Shown here: positions 22,221 to 34,759 of the stretch, one piece after another
How the letters are laid out: every line of letters starts with the position of its first letter
Numbering within the stretch: the stretch's first letter is position 1
NCBI GenBank assembly: GCA_032433765.1
Contig: JAVIAB010000092.1
Coordinates: 40,225,218 to 40,289,217 of the forward strand
Length of the DNA: 64,000 nt
Reading direction: 5' to 3'
DNA from: Megaustenia siamemsis
Lineage: Eukaryota > Mollusca > Gastropoda > Stylommatophora > Ariophantidae
Notes under the pieces: generated by a model
What the model was told of the DNA's origin: nothing
Databases searched by the model: none
What the model saw: only the letters and a program-made list of their open reading frames with translations
Made by a program: the position numbers and the translations under genes

Positions 22221-23235
22221 GGTAAGCATTGAAAGTACTAAAGTTATTCAAAGTATGTACTATTTAGTATACTTGAAGTGCTATTGTTTTAACTCTTTCA
22301 TTACGTTTCGACGCACTATACACGTCATGTCAATTTCAGTCGCGTACGTTTAGTCACAACGTGCGTCACTCTCAATTTGATTAGCGTAAACCGTCATCAA
22401 ACCATTTTCTTTTTACACGTCTTGTTTCTTCTTAGTATTGGTGAAATTTAATTCCTTGTTCAATTATTTAAAAATTCATATATAATATGTTGTGTGTTAG
22501 ATAATAAACACATAGATCGATATTTAAAACCATAATACATGTTTGCCTCTGAAATCACTTCCACTGCACAAACCTTCTGTACTGAGAGAGTCAAACATGT
22601 ATGCTGTGTTACTTAGAGTTAATTGAGGGAGAACGCGGGTTCCAATCCCAGTAAGAACAACAATTTTTTGTCTTAATCGGGAGCATAATAAAAATTCAGA
22701 CCCGAACACCTCGTAGCGATTGCTCAAGACAAGCGGCCTTTATTCTTCAGTCATGTATGTTCTCCCAACAATGGGATAATGCCGTCAAGATAATTTCTAC
22801 AGATATTTACTTAAGATCAGTATTGAAAACACACAAGTTCCCTAATTGAAATTATTAAATGTACTACCCCAACTATTCGAGAAACAAAGTCAAGAATGCT
22901 CCACAACTTTTTAAACATACATAATTTTACACACACGCACGAACGCAAGCACACTCAAAATGCAGTGAATTAGTTCAATGTTATTTACAAGAATTGTTAA
23001 ATCAATTGTTCTGAGATATGTATACCCAATATGGGATAAAAACTGCATTAAAATTAGTAAAGACGAAGAACCCAAGACTTTCAAGACAACCTGGACCGAA
23101 AGTGGTCAACCGATACCGTAAGTGGTCAGCGACTCTAAGCTGACTGCTTGCGTGGCGATTAGTGAACCGCACATGATTATGATCCTACTCTACATCTCTG
23201 ACTAATCAACTAATCTACAAAATAAGTCAACTAAA
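22221..23235. other. No gene recognised
   Basis: A B-box-like GGGTTCCAATCCC at about 22637 hints at an old tRNA-derived SINE, but no matching A box was found. Confidence 0.4.
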
Positions 23236-23439
23236 TTGACTAATTATTTGGCCAAGAGAGTAGGAATCGAGGAAGGCAAATCTAGTATTAAAAAATGTCA
23301 TGTTAATATCGGTTGTTTCGATTTGAAAAGTGAAATATCTACACTTTCTGTCAACCACAACACAACAACATATCTATGCACATTTAACGTTCTTTTAAGG
23401 GTAGCACTTGAAAAAGAGAAGTCACCGAAAAAACAAAAA

Positions 23440-24005
23440 GCAGCAGAAGAGGAAGATGTAAAAGAAGAAGAAGATGTAAAAGAAGAAGAAGATGTAAAAG
23501 AAGAAGATGTAAAAGAAGAAGAAGAAGATGTAGAAGAAGAAGCAGAAGATGTAGAAGAAGAGGAAGATTTAGAAAAATAAGATATAGAAGAAGAAGATGT
23601 GGAAGAAGATGTAGAAGAAGAAGAAGAAGATGCAGAAAAAGAAGCAGAAGAAGAAGAGGCAGAAGAAAAAATGAAAAAAGAAGAGGAAAAAGAAGAAGAG
23701 GGCAAAGAATAACCGGACGAGGAAGAAGAACAAGAAAAATAAGAAAAATAAGAATAATAAGAAGAAAACGAATAATAAAAAACAGAATAAATAAGAATCA
23801 GCAGTATAAAAAGAGAAAGAAGATCAGAAGAGGAAAAGGCAGTAGAAAGAAAAAAAAGAAGAAAAAGAAGAAGCAGCAGAAGAAAATAAGAAGATGAAGA
23901 AGAGGAAGAAAAAGAAGGAGAAAAAAAAGAAGCAGCAGAAGGAAAAGAAGAGACAGAAGAAGAAAAAGAAAGAACAAAGGAGAAGACGCAGAAGAGAAAA
24001 ATAGA
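23440..24005. repeat. GAA/GAT-rich purine tract
   Basis: Long imperfect GAAGAAGATGTA-type repeat, about 560 bp with nearly all purine on the plus strand. Frames encoding poly-Glu/Lys (plus) or poly-Ser (minus) are compositional. Confidence 0.92.
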
Positions 24006-26330
24006 AGAGGAAGACATAAAGGTATTAGTACCTATACATATTAACTGGCGATTCCTTTTATAGTGTTCATTTAAACAACACAGCAATTTTTTGTACCTTC
24101 CCACCCGCCGTTGGCTAATGATAATAATAAGGGACGAAGCGCGATTTACTGCAATAGAAGACTTGATGGCTGAATCGATAAGTCGCCAATAAAATTATCC
24201 ACACACAAAAAAGATGGCTGTAATAACTTTCGCTTTCTAATCTAGCCGATTCATAGAAAAAAAAAATGATGTGAATGAAGTGTTATAGGCAAAAGTGGTT
24301 TTTATACCAAACTGGGTAAGCGATTACAACTTCTGCCGCTATCTGCTACTACTGCCTCACAACTACCTTTACAGTTCGTTCATAAATTCATGAACAAGTT
24401 TGTATTCGATTTGCTTGAAAACTACCTGTAAGACTGCGGTGATTTAAAAGCTTGGATGCAGCTTTAGAATATCCATGACGTTATATAAATATTATTTTCT
24501 CTTATTGAGAATTCAAATTTGACTTAGTTTGCACGAATTATTCATTAGGCTATATTAAAATCAACCTCACGGAATTGGACATAGTTTTAGCAGATCTACG
24601 GTGCTCAGCCGTGTTTTAAAAATAGTCTTATTATCACATTGAAATAGGCGGAAGAAATAATAATTCTTGATTTTCCTGTGCACCAATTCGAGTTTCAGTT
24701 GAAAACGGTAAACACGTAACATTATAATGCGATGCAGCCGTTCATGTTAAAGGTGTATCCAGTTATTATTATTAAGACATAGTGGTGTACCGTTGGCTTC
24801 TAAAAAAACTGGCATTGGTATCAACATCACAATGCGTTTGAAGTGCAAATTTATTATAACTATGCAGGATGCTACCGTTTAACTATACCGGCACCTTCGC
24901 GGGGACTCGAAGATGGGTCATTTATATTGCAATATTCATGACCTAAAGAGACAAATGCAATTGGCGCTTGGTCTAGATATATAATCCTTTTCCCGCTGAT
25001 TATAAAGGACCCGGAGTGCACTTATATCAAGCAAGGACTTTGACCCAGATGTCATAAGACGGGAAATATTTAAAATGTTTGCTACAAATGTACTTGTTAC
25101 TCTCTGGAAATTGACATTAATATTGCATGCAGACTGCAGTATTAACATTTCTAAAAGCACTCTACGGCAAAAGTGTACGAGCCGCCTGCTTCGCTTTCAG
25201 GAAAACTGTAGGCGGGATGAATATTATTTGTGAAAAGCCACATTGATTGCTGCCCGAAGCAAATACCTGAGGAAGATCCGTGAACTGGGCCAAAGTTGTG
25301 ATAATGTATATCTGTAGGAATCATAGGTCAATGCTCACCACACCTATGCTAAAAAAAAGGCAACAAGTAGACGGTGAACAGAAAAAAAAAAAAATTTCCC
25401 AGCAGCAAAGTGTTGTTGTAACTTATAAAGAATATAAATAAGAAAAAAGGTGTATCATATTGACAAAATCATTAAGGAATGCGGCCACATTTCTCTGCTG
25501 CTCTATGCATATCATACGCATCTCAATTCGATCATTCTTGTTTGGGCTAAAGTCAAAGAACATATAAATAAATCATATAAAAAAGTCATATAAATAAATG
25601 AACAGGACGTTTAAATGTGTGAAGTTGAAGTTCTGACACGTGAGTCCCTCTGAAGTATAGGCATTCAGTTCTGGAAGAAATGTATTGTACATGTACTCCG
25701 GGTGGAAGACTAGTACTGGCATCGAGATGGATTACAATTTGTCAATTTGTCCAGCCATTAACCATTATCAACCTCTTGGAATCGTCAAATTCGGAATGAT
25801 GAAGACCATATTTTGTCGACAGACTAATAACAGTCTGGGATGATTAAGCGTTTGTAGAGCAAATAGTTAAGTATATGTACAATGGCAACATATATATTTC
25901 CATATTAAAATGCGTCTAATATATTTCAATTTGGGGACAGTTAGGACACCCTAGGGTTTTGTGGTAACCAAACAGCAAGACTAACTGTAGAAAATTGAAG
26001 TTATGCTTGCGATTACACATAATAGGCAACACACACAATTACGTGATCTATAAAGGTATTATGTCGATACGTCTCTGAAAGGAACTGAACTGGAAAAACA
26101 TGTTTACTGTAAAATCAAAATTTTAAATCAATTTTGCATTGGTCTTAAAAGATCAAAAGATTCCCAAAATATGTTGTATCTGTGGAAAAAAGAATAGCAA
26201 TATTTTTGTGTCGTGGATATTCTAAGGCTGCATGCAAAAAATCACTGCGATCTGCTGCTGGTGCTACTACTATGTAGTTTTCACGCACATCAAAAGCAAA
26301 CATATTCGTGAATTTGTGAACGGACATATG
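24006..26330. other. No gene recognised
   Basis: 2.3 kb without a convincing exon or repeat; short A runs near 24260 and 25382. Confidence 0.5.
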
Positions 26331-26332
26331 AC

Positions 26333-27150
26333 TGCGACTATTACTACTGCTAGTACTAGTTCTACCACTATTACTACTACTAGTACTAGTTCTACCACTG
26401 TTACTACTGCTAGTACTAGTTCTACCACTATTACTACTGCTAGTACTAGTTCTACCACTGTTACTACTGCTAGTACTAGTTCTACCACTGTTACTACTGC
26501 TAGTACTAGTTCTACCACTGTTACTACTGCTAGTACTAGTTGTACCACTGTTACTACTGCTAGTACTAGTTCTACCACTATTACTACTGCTAGTACTAGT
26601 TCTACCACTGTTACTACTGCTAGTACTAGTTCTACCACTATTACTACTGCTAGTACTAGTTCTACCACTATTACTACTGCTAGTACTAGTTCTACCACTG
26701 TTACTACTGCTAGTACTAGTTCTACCACTATTACTACTGCTAGTACTAGTTCTACCACTGTTACTACTGCTAGTACTAGTTCTACCACTATTACTACTGC
26801 TAGTACTAGTTCTACCACTGTTACTACTGCTAGTACTAGTTCTACCACTGTTACTACTGCTAGTACTAGTTCTACCACTGTTACTACTGCTAGTACTAGT
26901 TCTACCACTATTACTACTGCTAGTACTAGTTCTACCACTGTTACTACTGCTAGTACTAGTTCTACCACTAGTTCTACCACTATTACTACTGCTAGTACTA
27001 GTTCTACCACTAGTTCTACCACTATTACTACTGCTAGTACTAGTTCTACCACTAGTTCTACCACTATTACTACTGCTAGTACTAGTTCTACCACTAGTTC
27101 TACCACTATTACTACTGCTAGTACTAGTTCTACCACTATTACTACTAATA
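26333..27150. repeat. 30-bp minisatellite, about 26 units
   Basis: Unit TTACTACTGCTAGTACTAGT plus TCTACCACTG, with a frequent A/G variant at the last base. From about 26950 the unit is extended to 42 bp by an extra TCTACCACTAGT. It remains open in three frames (up to 379 codons) because no stop occurs in the unit. Confidence 0.96.
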
Positions 27151-27230
27151 TTTCTAGGCAGAGTAGACAAAGTGAAATGAAGAAGAAAGCACCAATGTTA
27201 AAATTTGGCGCATGGAACGTAAGAACCTAC
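27151..27230 (+). mobile_element. LINE endonuclease N-terminus fragment
   Basis: The frame reads ...KKKAPMLKFGAWNVRT. LKFGAWNVRT is the usual start of the apurinic-type endonuclease domain of many non-LTR retrotransposons. It is cut off directly by the triplet repeat that follows. Confidence 0.6.
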
Positions 27231-27289
27231 TGCTACTACTACTTACTACCACCACCAACACTACTACTAACTACAACTACCACCACCAT

Positions 27290-27326
<37 letters not shown>

Positions 27327-27482
27327 GATACTACTACTTACTACCACTACTCCCACCACCACTACTACTAGCTACAACCACTACCACAACAACAACAACT
27401 ACTACTACTACTTACTACAACTACTACTAACTACAACCACTACCATCACTACTACTACTACTATTTCTACTACTAATACTAT
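27228..27482. repeat. (ACT/CTA)n microsatellite
   Basis: Imperfect ACTACT/ACCACC triplets, about 250 bp. Confidence 0.95.
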
Positions 27483-27599
27483 TAATCTTGTGCAGCCTCG
27501 CACGATGGTAAGACTGAGCGAAAGGTTTCAGATTGAAACTAAAGTGAAACAAGAACATATTTGATCTCCTTTGTTAATTGAATTGCCATCGACTTCATA

Positions 27600-27800
27600 A
27601 TGCAGAAGTGCTGTACAGGTAACAAAGGCATTGGGTAGCAGCTTTGGCCTCACTTAGAGGACTTTTACTTTGCGAACGATATAGTTCTTGTCAGTGGAAA
27701 CGTGACTACGATGCAAGAAAATCCTTGCCATCAATGACTTGCAGAATAAGACGAAGGAAGATCAACGAAGAAAACATAAAAGTACTGACAAATTAAGTTA
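27600..27800 (+). mobile_element. LINE reverse transcriptase fragment (palm motif, mutated)
   Basis: Around 27650-27725 the frame reads LEDFYFANDIVLVSGNVTTM. It resembles the RT palm FADD box, with the first catalytic aspartate replaced by asparagine. Surroundings are full of stops. Confidence 0.45.
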
Positions 27801-27822
27801 CTCCAGAACACCTGAAGAAAGG

Positions 27823-27990
27823 TTCGGGGGCCTCGTTAGCCTAGTTGGGAAAACCACCCGACTGGACTACCGACGTTCGGACAACCTGTGTTCGATTCCC
27901 GCTGGGAGCAGTGTGAGTTACTCGTGGCTGGAAAAAAAAATACCCACACAATCGACCCAGCCGTTGGCAGAAATGGGTACCAGGGTATTA
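27823..27990 (+). mobile_element. tRNA-derived SINE
   Basis: An A-box-like TAGCCTAGTTGG and a B box TGTTCGATTCC are about 45 bp apart, followed by an A-rich linker and GACCCAGCCGTTGGCAG. This is the internal RNA polymerase III promoter of a tRNA-derived SINE. It runs directly into the inverted-repeat element. Confidence 0.7.
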
Positions 27991-28832
27991 AGGAGCCAGT
28001 AATGGGAGTGTTAGACACTCCAAGGTATGGTGACAGCTTTACAAATAGGGAACACAATACAATACTGACGTTTCGGCTAGTAGCCTACTTCAGAAAACAA
28101 GGACAACAACAACAAGCGATGAAGCACAATTATCTACATCTACATGTTAGATGATCAGGAGAATGGAGAGGTGGACAGAAAAGAAGAGAAGAAAGTAGGA
28201 TTTTGAAATAAGAAAGGAGGCTACATAAGGGGAGGTAGGATGAGAGTCAAGATGTGAAGAAAAGGGAGATAGGAAAAATGAGGAAGAGATAGAAATATCA
28301 GAAGTACAACGAAGATAATGTATAAAACGTATAAGAAAAATCAAACACTTAGCTGGCAAAACTTGACTGTCCGTCGTAGAGCAATCGAGAGAATGAGCAG
28401 TGGACACGAGGTCTACAAAAGATACGGGTGGAAGGGGGGGGGGGAGGGGGAAGAAGAAAGCCAGACTAGTATTGAAAACACTAGTGGAAATAGATACAAA
28501 GAAATCCACAGTGGTCTGGGAAAGGCAAGTGTCAGCGACCAGACAAAAGGCAGAAGGAGGGGAAGATAATAGGACCCATAAAAGTTAATGGGGTCTAACA
28601 CAGAGAGGAACAATCCAAACAAAGGAATCGTAGAAGCAAACGACAAGGGGGAAAACGGTCCTGATCATCTAACATGTAGATATAGATAATTGTGTTTCAT
28701 CGCTTGTTGTTGTTGTCCTTGTTTTCTGAAGAAGGCTACGTTGCCAAAACGTCAGCATTGTATTGTGTTCCCTATTTGTAAAGCTGTCACCATACCTTGG
28801 AGTGTCTAACACTCCCCATCACTAGCTCCTTG
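27990..28832. mobile_element. Inverted-repeat (foldback-like) element, about 840 bp
   Basis: Arms 27990-28160 and 28659-28832 are about 170 bp each, imperfectly complementary. They contain GGAGTGTTAGACACTCC, a GACGTTTCGGC...CTTCAGAAAAC block and ATGTTAGATGATCAGGA. The 500-bp interior is purine-rich and encodes nothing recognisable. No clear target duplication. It could be a non-autonomous transposon or two opposite insertions of one repeat. Confidence 0.6.
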
Positions 28833-28974
28833 CTACCAGCTTTACCGCAGCATTGCAATTATTTGCCTGTTCCCTACCAGGGTATTACCCTGGGAAGGTG
28901 AGTAATGTCGCCTCGCATCTGTGTTTCGATGCTTGAGGCGACACTATACAGAAATCTCCGAACATTTCTGGATA

Positions 28975-29040
28975 GGCGGTCGAGCACATATGGGTGTAAA
29001 CTCGCGTGCTAAGACGCCGGTTCAAGTCTCGTACTTGACC
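28975..29040 (+). mobile_element. tRNA-like SINE fragment
   Basis: GGCGGTCGAGCACA...GCCGGTTCAAGTCTC has a B-box-like GGTTCAAGTCT. Short and degenerate. Confidence 0.4.
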
Positions 29041-29084
29041 TTGACCTTTACCTTGTCTGAGGAAACTAACATGCCAGGAATTAA

Positions 29085-29312
29085 AAGCAGTAGAATGCGA
29101 ATATTACTTCGTTCGTATATCTTGGAAATCCAATAAGGAGACACCAGGAAAGAAATTAGAATCAGAATAGCAAAGGCATCAATGATTTTCAGGAACCTTG
29201 ATAAAATCTGGATATAAACATTTACAAATTACTAAGTAGAAAAACAAAGCTCAAGATTTCAAATCAAATGTATTATCCGCCCTTTCTTATGAATGTGAGT
29301 GCTGGATTCAAA
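29085..29312 (+). mobile_element. LINE family C-like fragment (degenerate)
   Basis: AAAGAAATTAGAATCAGAAT followed by AGCAAAGGCATCAATG parallels 43280-43320 of family C, and the frame matches KEIRIRIAKA with later TKLKI and SYECECW motifs. Interrupted by stops. Confidence 0.6.
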
Positions 29313-29852
29313 GTGTTAAATATAAAATGAAATAAATGCATTCGAAAACAATTTTGGAATCTTGAAACCACAACATGCTTCTCCTTTTCAGTACGTTTGC
29401 GGTTTTGGACACAATTATAAAAGAGATCTGTCTCCTTCTCGCTGTATATAAAAAACCCGTATTCGCTTTGTTTCCATTTATCAGTTGTTTCTGTTTAAAA
29501 TGACCCAGCCACACCACAGACTACTTTCATTGCAATTTCATGTCACACTTTAAATTGGTTCAGCCAGCCCATCCTTAGGTTGATGTTGGTATGACCTAGA
29601 CACTCAGCCGCTCTTTCCCTTTTCAATAAGGATTTGCCGTGAAATGTGGGTAATCTGCTCCTAACTTGATGGAACAATGTATGCAAAGTATTGCAAAGCG
29701 CAGTCAACGGCTTCGCAAATTGGTTTCCGAAGTTTCTTTCTATTCTGCCCAAATCCAGCGGTTGTAAACACCCACATACTGTTGTTTCTGTCCTTCATAG
29801 AGTAGTGTACATAGAAAAATGTCTTCCCTGCATATTCTGCTTTTGATTTTAA
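29313..29852. other. No gene recognised
   Basis: Left flank of the hAT element; nothing coding recognised. Confidence 0.5.
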
Positions 29853-30259
29853 CTTTATGTTAGGGTGACCATTCGTCTCCGATTTTCGGGAACAGTCCCC
29901 GAAGTGTAGAAGTTGTCCCCGAAATAAATTTGTCCCCGATTTCAGTGAATAAATAAATGTTCATACACGGAATCGACCCTCTTAAAATAATCACTAGGAC
30001 TCAGGACGTTACTGAGTTATGTTACTTTATCCCAGACTGAGCGGCATTAGCAGGAAGATAAAAGAGAAGACTTGGACGCGTTGTGTCGGAGATAGCTCTT
30101 TGAACTCTTGAAGCGTGGTGCTACGTCACTTCTATTCCAGCCACTGACTTCTATTGGGATGGGTTTAATTTAAAAAAAAAAAAGCAGACACGCTCTCTCT
30201 CTCTCTCCCCACCCCTGCCTTTCCGGACATCTCCCGCCAAAGTATCTTTCCCGGCCAAT

Positions 30260-32226
30260 TTTCAAATCGTGTCATTTTAGTGATTCGCTGAAAGCTGAAT
30301 TTCCATTTACTATACAAGCAATTTTAGAGGATGGAACGCTAGTGAAATGTAATATAAGTAGTTCAAATTTGTCTATAGCAAGTGGTGGAAGGACATCAAT
30401 AACTGATCATCTACAGGCAAAAAAGCGTAAGGATGCGCTGCTTTGTAAGTCTCAGTCTGGGTGTATGACACATTATTTTTGTAAACAAAGACCCTCAAAA
30501 GATGAATACACTCTAGTTGTTCATGAAGGAACCTTCGCATATCATACTGTACTTCATAATCATAGTTTCCGCAGTATGGATTGTACAACAATTCTACAAA
30601 AGAAATTTTCAACGAAATAATTTTCCTGTGCAAGAACAAAGTGTGAATCCATAATTACCAATGTTTTTGCTCCTTGGGCTATTGATGAACTAAAAAATGA
30701 CATCAAATACGTCAGCTTCGTAACATTGTCTTGCGATACATCTAATAATAAACATGTTAAGCTACTTTCTATTTTAGTTCGTTATTTTCAGGCTTATGAG
30801 CTGGAAACTCCAGTAAAGACCAAACTGATTGCTTTCATAGTTATCCCAGAGAAACGTCCGACATAATATCTGAACAATTGTTGAAAGCAATTGATAATTT
30901 GACTTAAACAAAACGATTGTTGAACTCTCAGCAGACAATACAAATACAAACTTTGGAGGCTTGTTGAGGAAAAAGAGAGATAATGTTATAACTAAAATAA
31001 AGTCCAAATTAAACAGACACATAATGGGTCTTGGTTGCAACGCACACATAATTCACAAATGTGCAAAAACAGTGTTTGATTCAATGCCTATGAATATGGA
31101 AGTGATTGTAACAAAAATATTTGGATACTTTCACATTTACACGGTTCGTGTAGAACGCCTAAAAGACTTCTGTGAATTTGCTGGACAGGAGTTTAAGCAA
31201 TTATTAGGTTATTCGAATATAAGGTGGTTGTCATTACTTCCAGCCTTGGAAAGAATATTGAAACTGTATCAATCACTGAGATCTTTCTTCTTGTCAGAAA
31301 CACACAGTCCTACAATATTGAAACAATTCTTTGAAAACAGTGAATCAGAGCTTTGGCTTAGCTTTGCTCATTCTCATGCATCACTCTTCCATGAAACAAT
31401 TAAGGCGATTGAAGGCGACGACAAGAGTGCAACAGAATCAGCACTAGCTGTGAACAATCTCATTATAAAATTAGAAACTCGATGCGATAAAAATTTCATC
31501 CCACACATGGTAAAGAGTTTTGCTAACTGACTTAGTAGAAAGTGGTGACATCCAAATGGAAAGGTATTTCCAAACAAGTAAAGAATTCTATAATACTGCT
31601 GTACATTACTTGCAGTCTTGGAACAAGCACAATGAGGACTTGTCACAACTGAGTTGCCTTCTCTTGGATAATGTGCCTGAAAGGAAACATTTTGATAATG
31701 CAGTAGAACTGATATCTTCAAAGTGTCATGAAGTTGTAAACGTCAATCGTGATGAGCTCTAGAGGAATTTACTTGTTTGCGAGGCCATTTGTTGCAAAAT
31801 GAATGTGAGTGGTTCAGTAACAAGCCCCCATGTAGAAAATGGAATGAAGTACTCAGGCACTTGAAAGAAAATAATGTACCACATGCTAATGTGAAGAGAA
31901 TTCTTGAACTTTTTATGTGCTTACCTGGCAGCAATGCATCCGTAGAAAGACTATTTTCTCAAATGAACTACGTCTGGTCCGAAGAGAAAGCACGGATTAA
32001 TGTGAGCACGGTGCAAGCCATGTTAACAGTAAAAACTAACATTAATTTATCGTGTGAAAGCTTCAGTGAAAAACTTGCTTCAAATCATGAGATCTTGAGA
32101 AAGATACACTCAAAAAACAAGTACCACGCCGAGGCAACAACCTCTTCAGTAGAAATAAGGTACTGTAAACATTACTTTAATATTGCAATTGATATCCATA
32201 TGTTGTTAAAATTTTTTTTACTTTAA
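30260..32226 (+). pseudogene. hAT transposase (decayed)
   Basis: A DDE-type transposase for cut-and-paste movement. The N-terminal part reads LEDGTLVKCNIS...ASGGRTSITDHLQAKK, a BED-like zinc-finger layout; EGTFAYHTVLHNHSF follows at about 30520. A middle section with stops and frame changes (30620-30960, 31530, 31762) contains NRHIMGLGCNAHIIHKCAK. The C-terminus (31777-32226) has PGSNASVERLFSQMN, the hallmark of the hAT dimerisation domain, then VQAMLTVKTNIN. At least four breaks make it inactive. It fills most of the element, as expected for a once autonomous copy. Confidence 0.87.
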
Positions 32227-32479
32227 ACTTTTTTTTGTTGTTGTTATTGAGAAACAAAACTAGCTATTGTAATTTCATTAAGTGCGTGTATCGCATAAGT
32301 ACCGTGAATATTAACACAAATAAAATCAAACAGCAAATAAACACAGTTATTATGAAATTTAAAGTTATCTTTTTTGCATCTACAAAATTTCTTGCGCACA
32401 CCCAGTCACACACCCCCACCCACACATATTATAAATATATATAAATAAATATATATATGTACACACACACACACACGCA

Positions 32480-32481
<2 letters not shown>

Positions 32482-32540
<59 letters not shown>
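32482..32540. repeat. (TA)n microsatellite
   Basis: Perfect AT dinucleotides, about 29 units. Confidence 0.97.
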
Positions 32541-32543
<3 letters not shown>

Positions 32544-32665
32544 TCGTTCGTCCCCGATTTTGCGGGACAGTCTCAGAAATAAGCAAAAAAATCCTCTGAA
32601 ATGTAAAAAATATGACAAATGTCCCCGAAAACAATGGGAAAAAAAAAGGTCACCCTACTTTATGT

Positions 32666-33180
32666 CCACCTTTTCTATTCAAATCTCTTTGGTTTCAAGT
32701 GATATGCACTGTTGTTTCTCGCCAATTTCGTTATTGGGAGCCATCGCGTTAACAAATGTAATGACATGTGGATAAGATGTGCGTCAATACTCAGACTTTA
32801 TTATGAAAGCCTATTGGCCACTGGTTTATCCAATCAAAAAATTACAACCGCAGCCAGAACTTGTGTTTTATTATTTATTTCCCCCAAATGTACATCTCTC
32901 ATCCACTGCCGTGTGCAAGCAAGCCTTATTAGTCAAGTCTAGCCCGGTAGCCACGCAATTTATACAAGCACAAAAAATACACACAATTTAGGTGGTTTAT
33001 TTTTTGGCAAAACAAATTTCACAAATGCGTAATAACCGATTTGAAGTCTAGGTAATAGCGCTATAAAAGATTGTTCCAATATAGGATAAAGAAGAAAACA
33101 AAATCAGGATTTTAAAAATTGCCTTTATATCAGATTCTCGCTATAACCGTTCACGATGTATGTGAATTCTACTATCCTAC
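32666..33180. other. No gene recognised
   Basis: Right flank of the hAT element, no feature seen. Confidence 0.5.
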
Positions 33181-33186
33181 TTTAAA

Positions 33187-33310
33187 TGCTACCACTACTA
33201 CTACCACTACTACTACCACTACTACTACCACTACTACTAATTCTACTACCTCTACAACAACAACAACAAAAACAACTACAACCACTGCTACTGCTGCTAC
33301 TACTAATTCT
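33187..33310. repeat. (CTA/ACC)n triplet microsatellite
   Basis: ACTACTACC-type repeats with an internal ACAACAACA stretch. Confidence 0.92.
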
Positions 33311-33311
33311 A

Positions 33312-33857
33312 CTTCCTCAAATGCCTTTTAGCGTCGAAGGGAGAAACAGTTTGCGGAATGTTGCTTTACAGCTGGCTTCTGGGGGAGTAAGAGCTGGTAA
33401 TGTCAAGAAAGCAATTACGACCCACCACATCTTATAAGTCAAAGGGCAAAATGCTCGAATCAACTCGTGGCAATCCGTCAACAACATCTGGCCTCTCCTG
33501 CTGTTATGATTCCGAGTTTCTTTTAATATTCCATCAATCCATCATTTGTGTGGTCGGCGATTATGTTTGATTTTCCTACAGTGTCCATTAAAGACTCGTT
33601 GCGTTATGATATTGCCATCTTATCACACGGCCAAACCATTTCATCTGTTGTTTCATAATGAATTCAACGCTGGAAATTATTCCTAGCTTTTTTCTCAATT
33701 CTCCATCTCTGATCTTATCTCTCAGGCTGTTTCCTGTCAAGCGTCTAACACATTTCATTTCGGTGGTGGCTGTTTTTCTTATTGGTCTTTGCATCTTTAG
33801 GATGGATATTATACAATTTTCCCAGCAGAAATCAGGGAACCAAAGTAAGTCATGCAC
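33312..33857 (-). mobile_element. LINE family D fragment
   Basis: The minus-strand frame contains EMKCVRRLTGNSLRDKIRDGELRKKLGI and QMKWFGRVIR, matching 38420-38560 (plus). The right-hand 3' portion (33312-33400) mirrors the AGGCAAATG...AAGAGC end of the family. Degenerate. Confidence 0.72.
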
Positions 33858-34759
33858 TTGCTACATAATGAACTTTGATGTAAGAATTAATGTGAGCCGC
33901 AGAACTGGTGACATTAGATCACCACAGATCACCACGAAGGGTTTGATAAACCCCCCCCCCCCCAATCCTTTTCATTCTTCTCTTCACTATCAGTTTGATC
34001 TAACTCCACACACGCACGCGTTTTTAACACATAAACAGAAAAACTATACTCTCTTTGGTATATTTATCTCGTGCGTAATATCATTTTAAATATTCTATCT
34101 CTACAGGTAAATATGGTCTTGTTCTACCACGGGATTGTGGTGAAGTGTTTTAAGCTAGCAGCATTCATAAACAGTATTCTGGTGTGTTGGGGCTCTTTCT
34201 CTTTCGATATTTCTGTCCCTATCTCATGTATTGTGCCACAGTAATAGATGATAGCCCACATTAACAGACGATGAAAAATGATAGCCGTGTCGACTGTATT
34301 CGACAGTATTTCGTTTCAGAACACACAATGATTTCTAACTCGCAAAACCACGATGCCTCTCTTTCCCCTTGAAATAATGGACATAGCTCATATCAGCAGT
34401 TGCTAAACTTTTTCGGGTGCCATTTTCATAACCCCATACATTTGCTCTCATGAGAGTTCATCGTCCATTTGGTTTCATTAAGCTATTGTCACATTACTCT
34501 CAATATATCAATATAATAAACATTAAAATAACAGATCCATACAGAGGCACGCAACAATATTAATGTAGATAAGCTGTTCACTGTTTACTCTTCCGTGATA
34601 CGGTACGGTAGAGTTGGTCAGGAATATCAACATATTTCCCATAAATATAACTGTCTACCTTTGCTGGTAATATACGCAAACCACATATAGTATGATATTT
34701 AAAAAAAAAAAAAACAATTACGACTAGCAATATATAGACAACAGGAAGCAGGAATGTCG
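33858..34759. other. No gene; C run
   Basis: A C homopolymer lies at about 33952-33963. Otherwise nothing recognised. Confidence 0.5.

Larger units (their letters stand above)
29853..32665 (+). mobile_element. hAT DNA transposon with 8-bp target-site duplication
   Basis: The element is 29861-32657. It starts TAGGGTGACC and ends GGTCACCCTA (10-bp perfect terminal inverted repeats), flanked by CTTTATGT at 29853-29860 and 32658-32665. The 8-bp duplication plus a C-terminal hAT dimerisation domain inside define the superfamily. Both ends carry several GTCCCCGA-type subterminal motifs. A (TA)n tract at 32482-32540 has grown near the right end. Confidence 0.9.

Noticed and set aside
23236..24104. 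Glu-rich (plus) or Ser-rich (minus) protein
   Set aside because: Pure compositional effect of a GAA/GAT tract.
26145..27371. Ser/Thr-rich repetitive protein of about 290-380 residues
   Set aside because: A 30-bp minisatellite without stops is open in three frames on both strands. No start context, splice site or unique domain.
28147..28646. Overlapping frames on both strands in the inverted-repeat core
   Set aside because: Purine-rich composition keeps several frames open; no domain.
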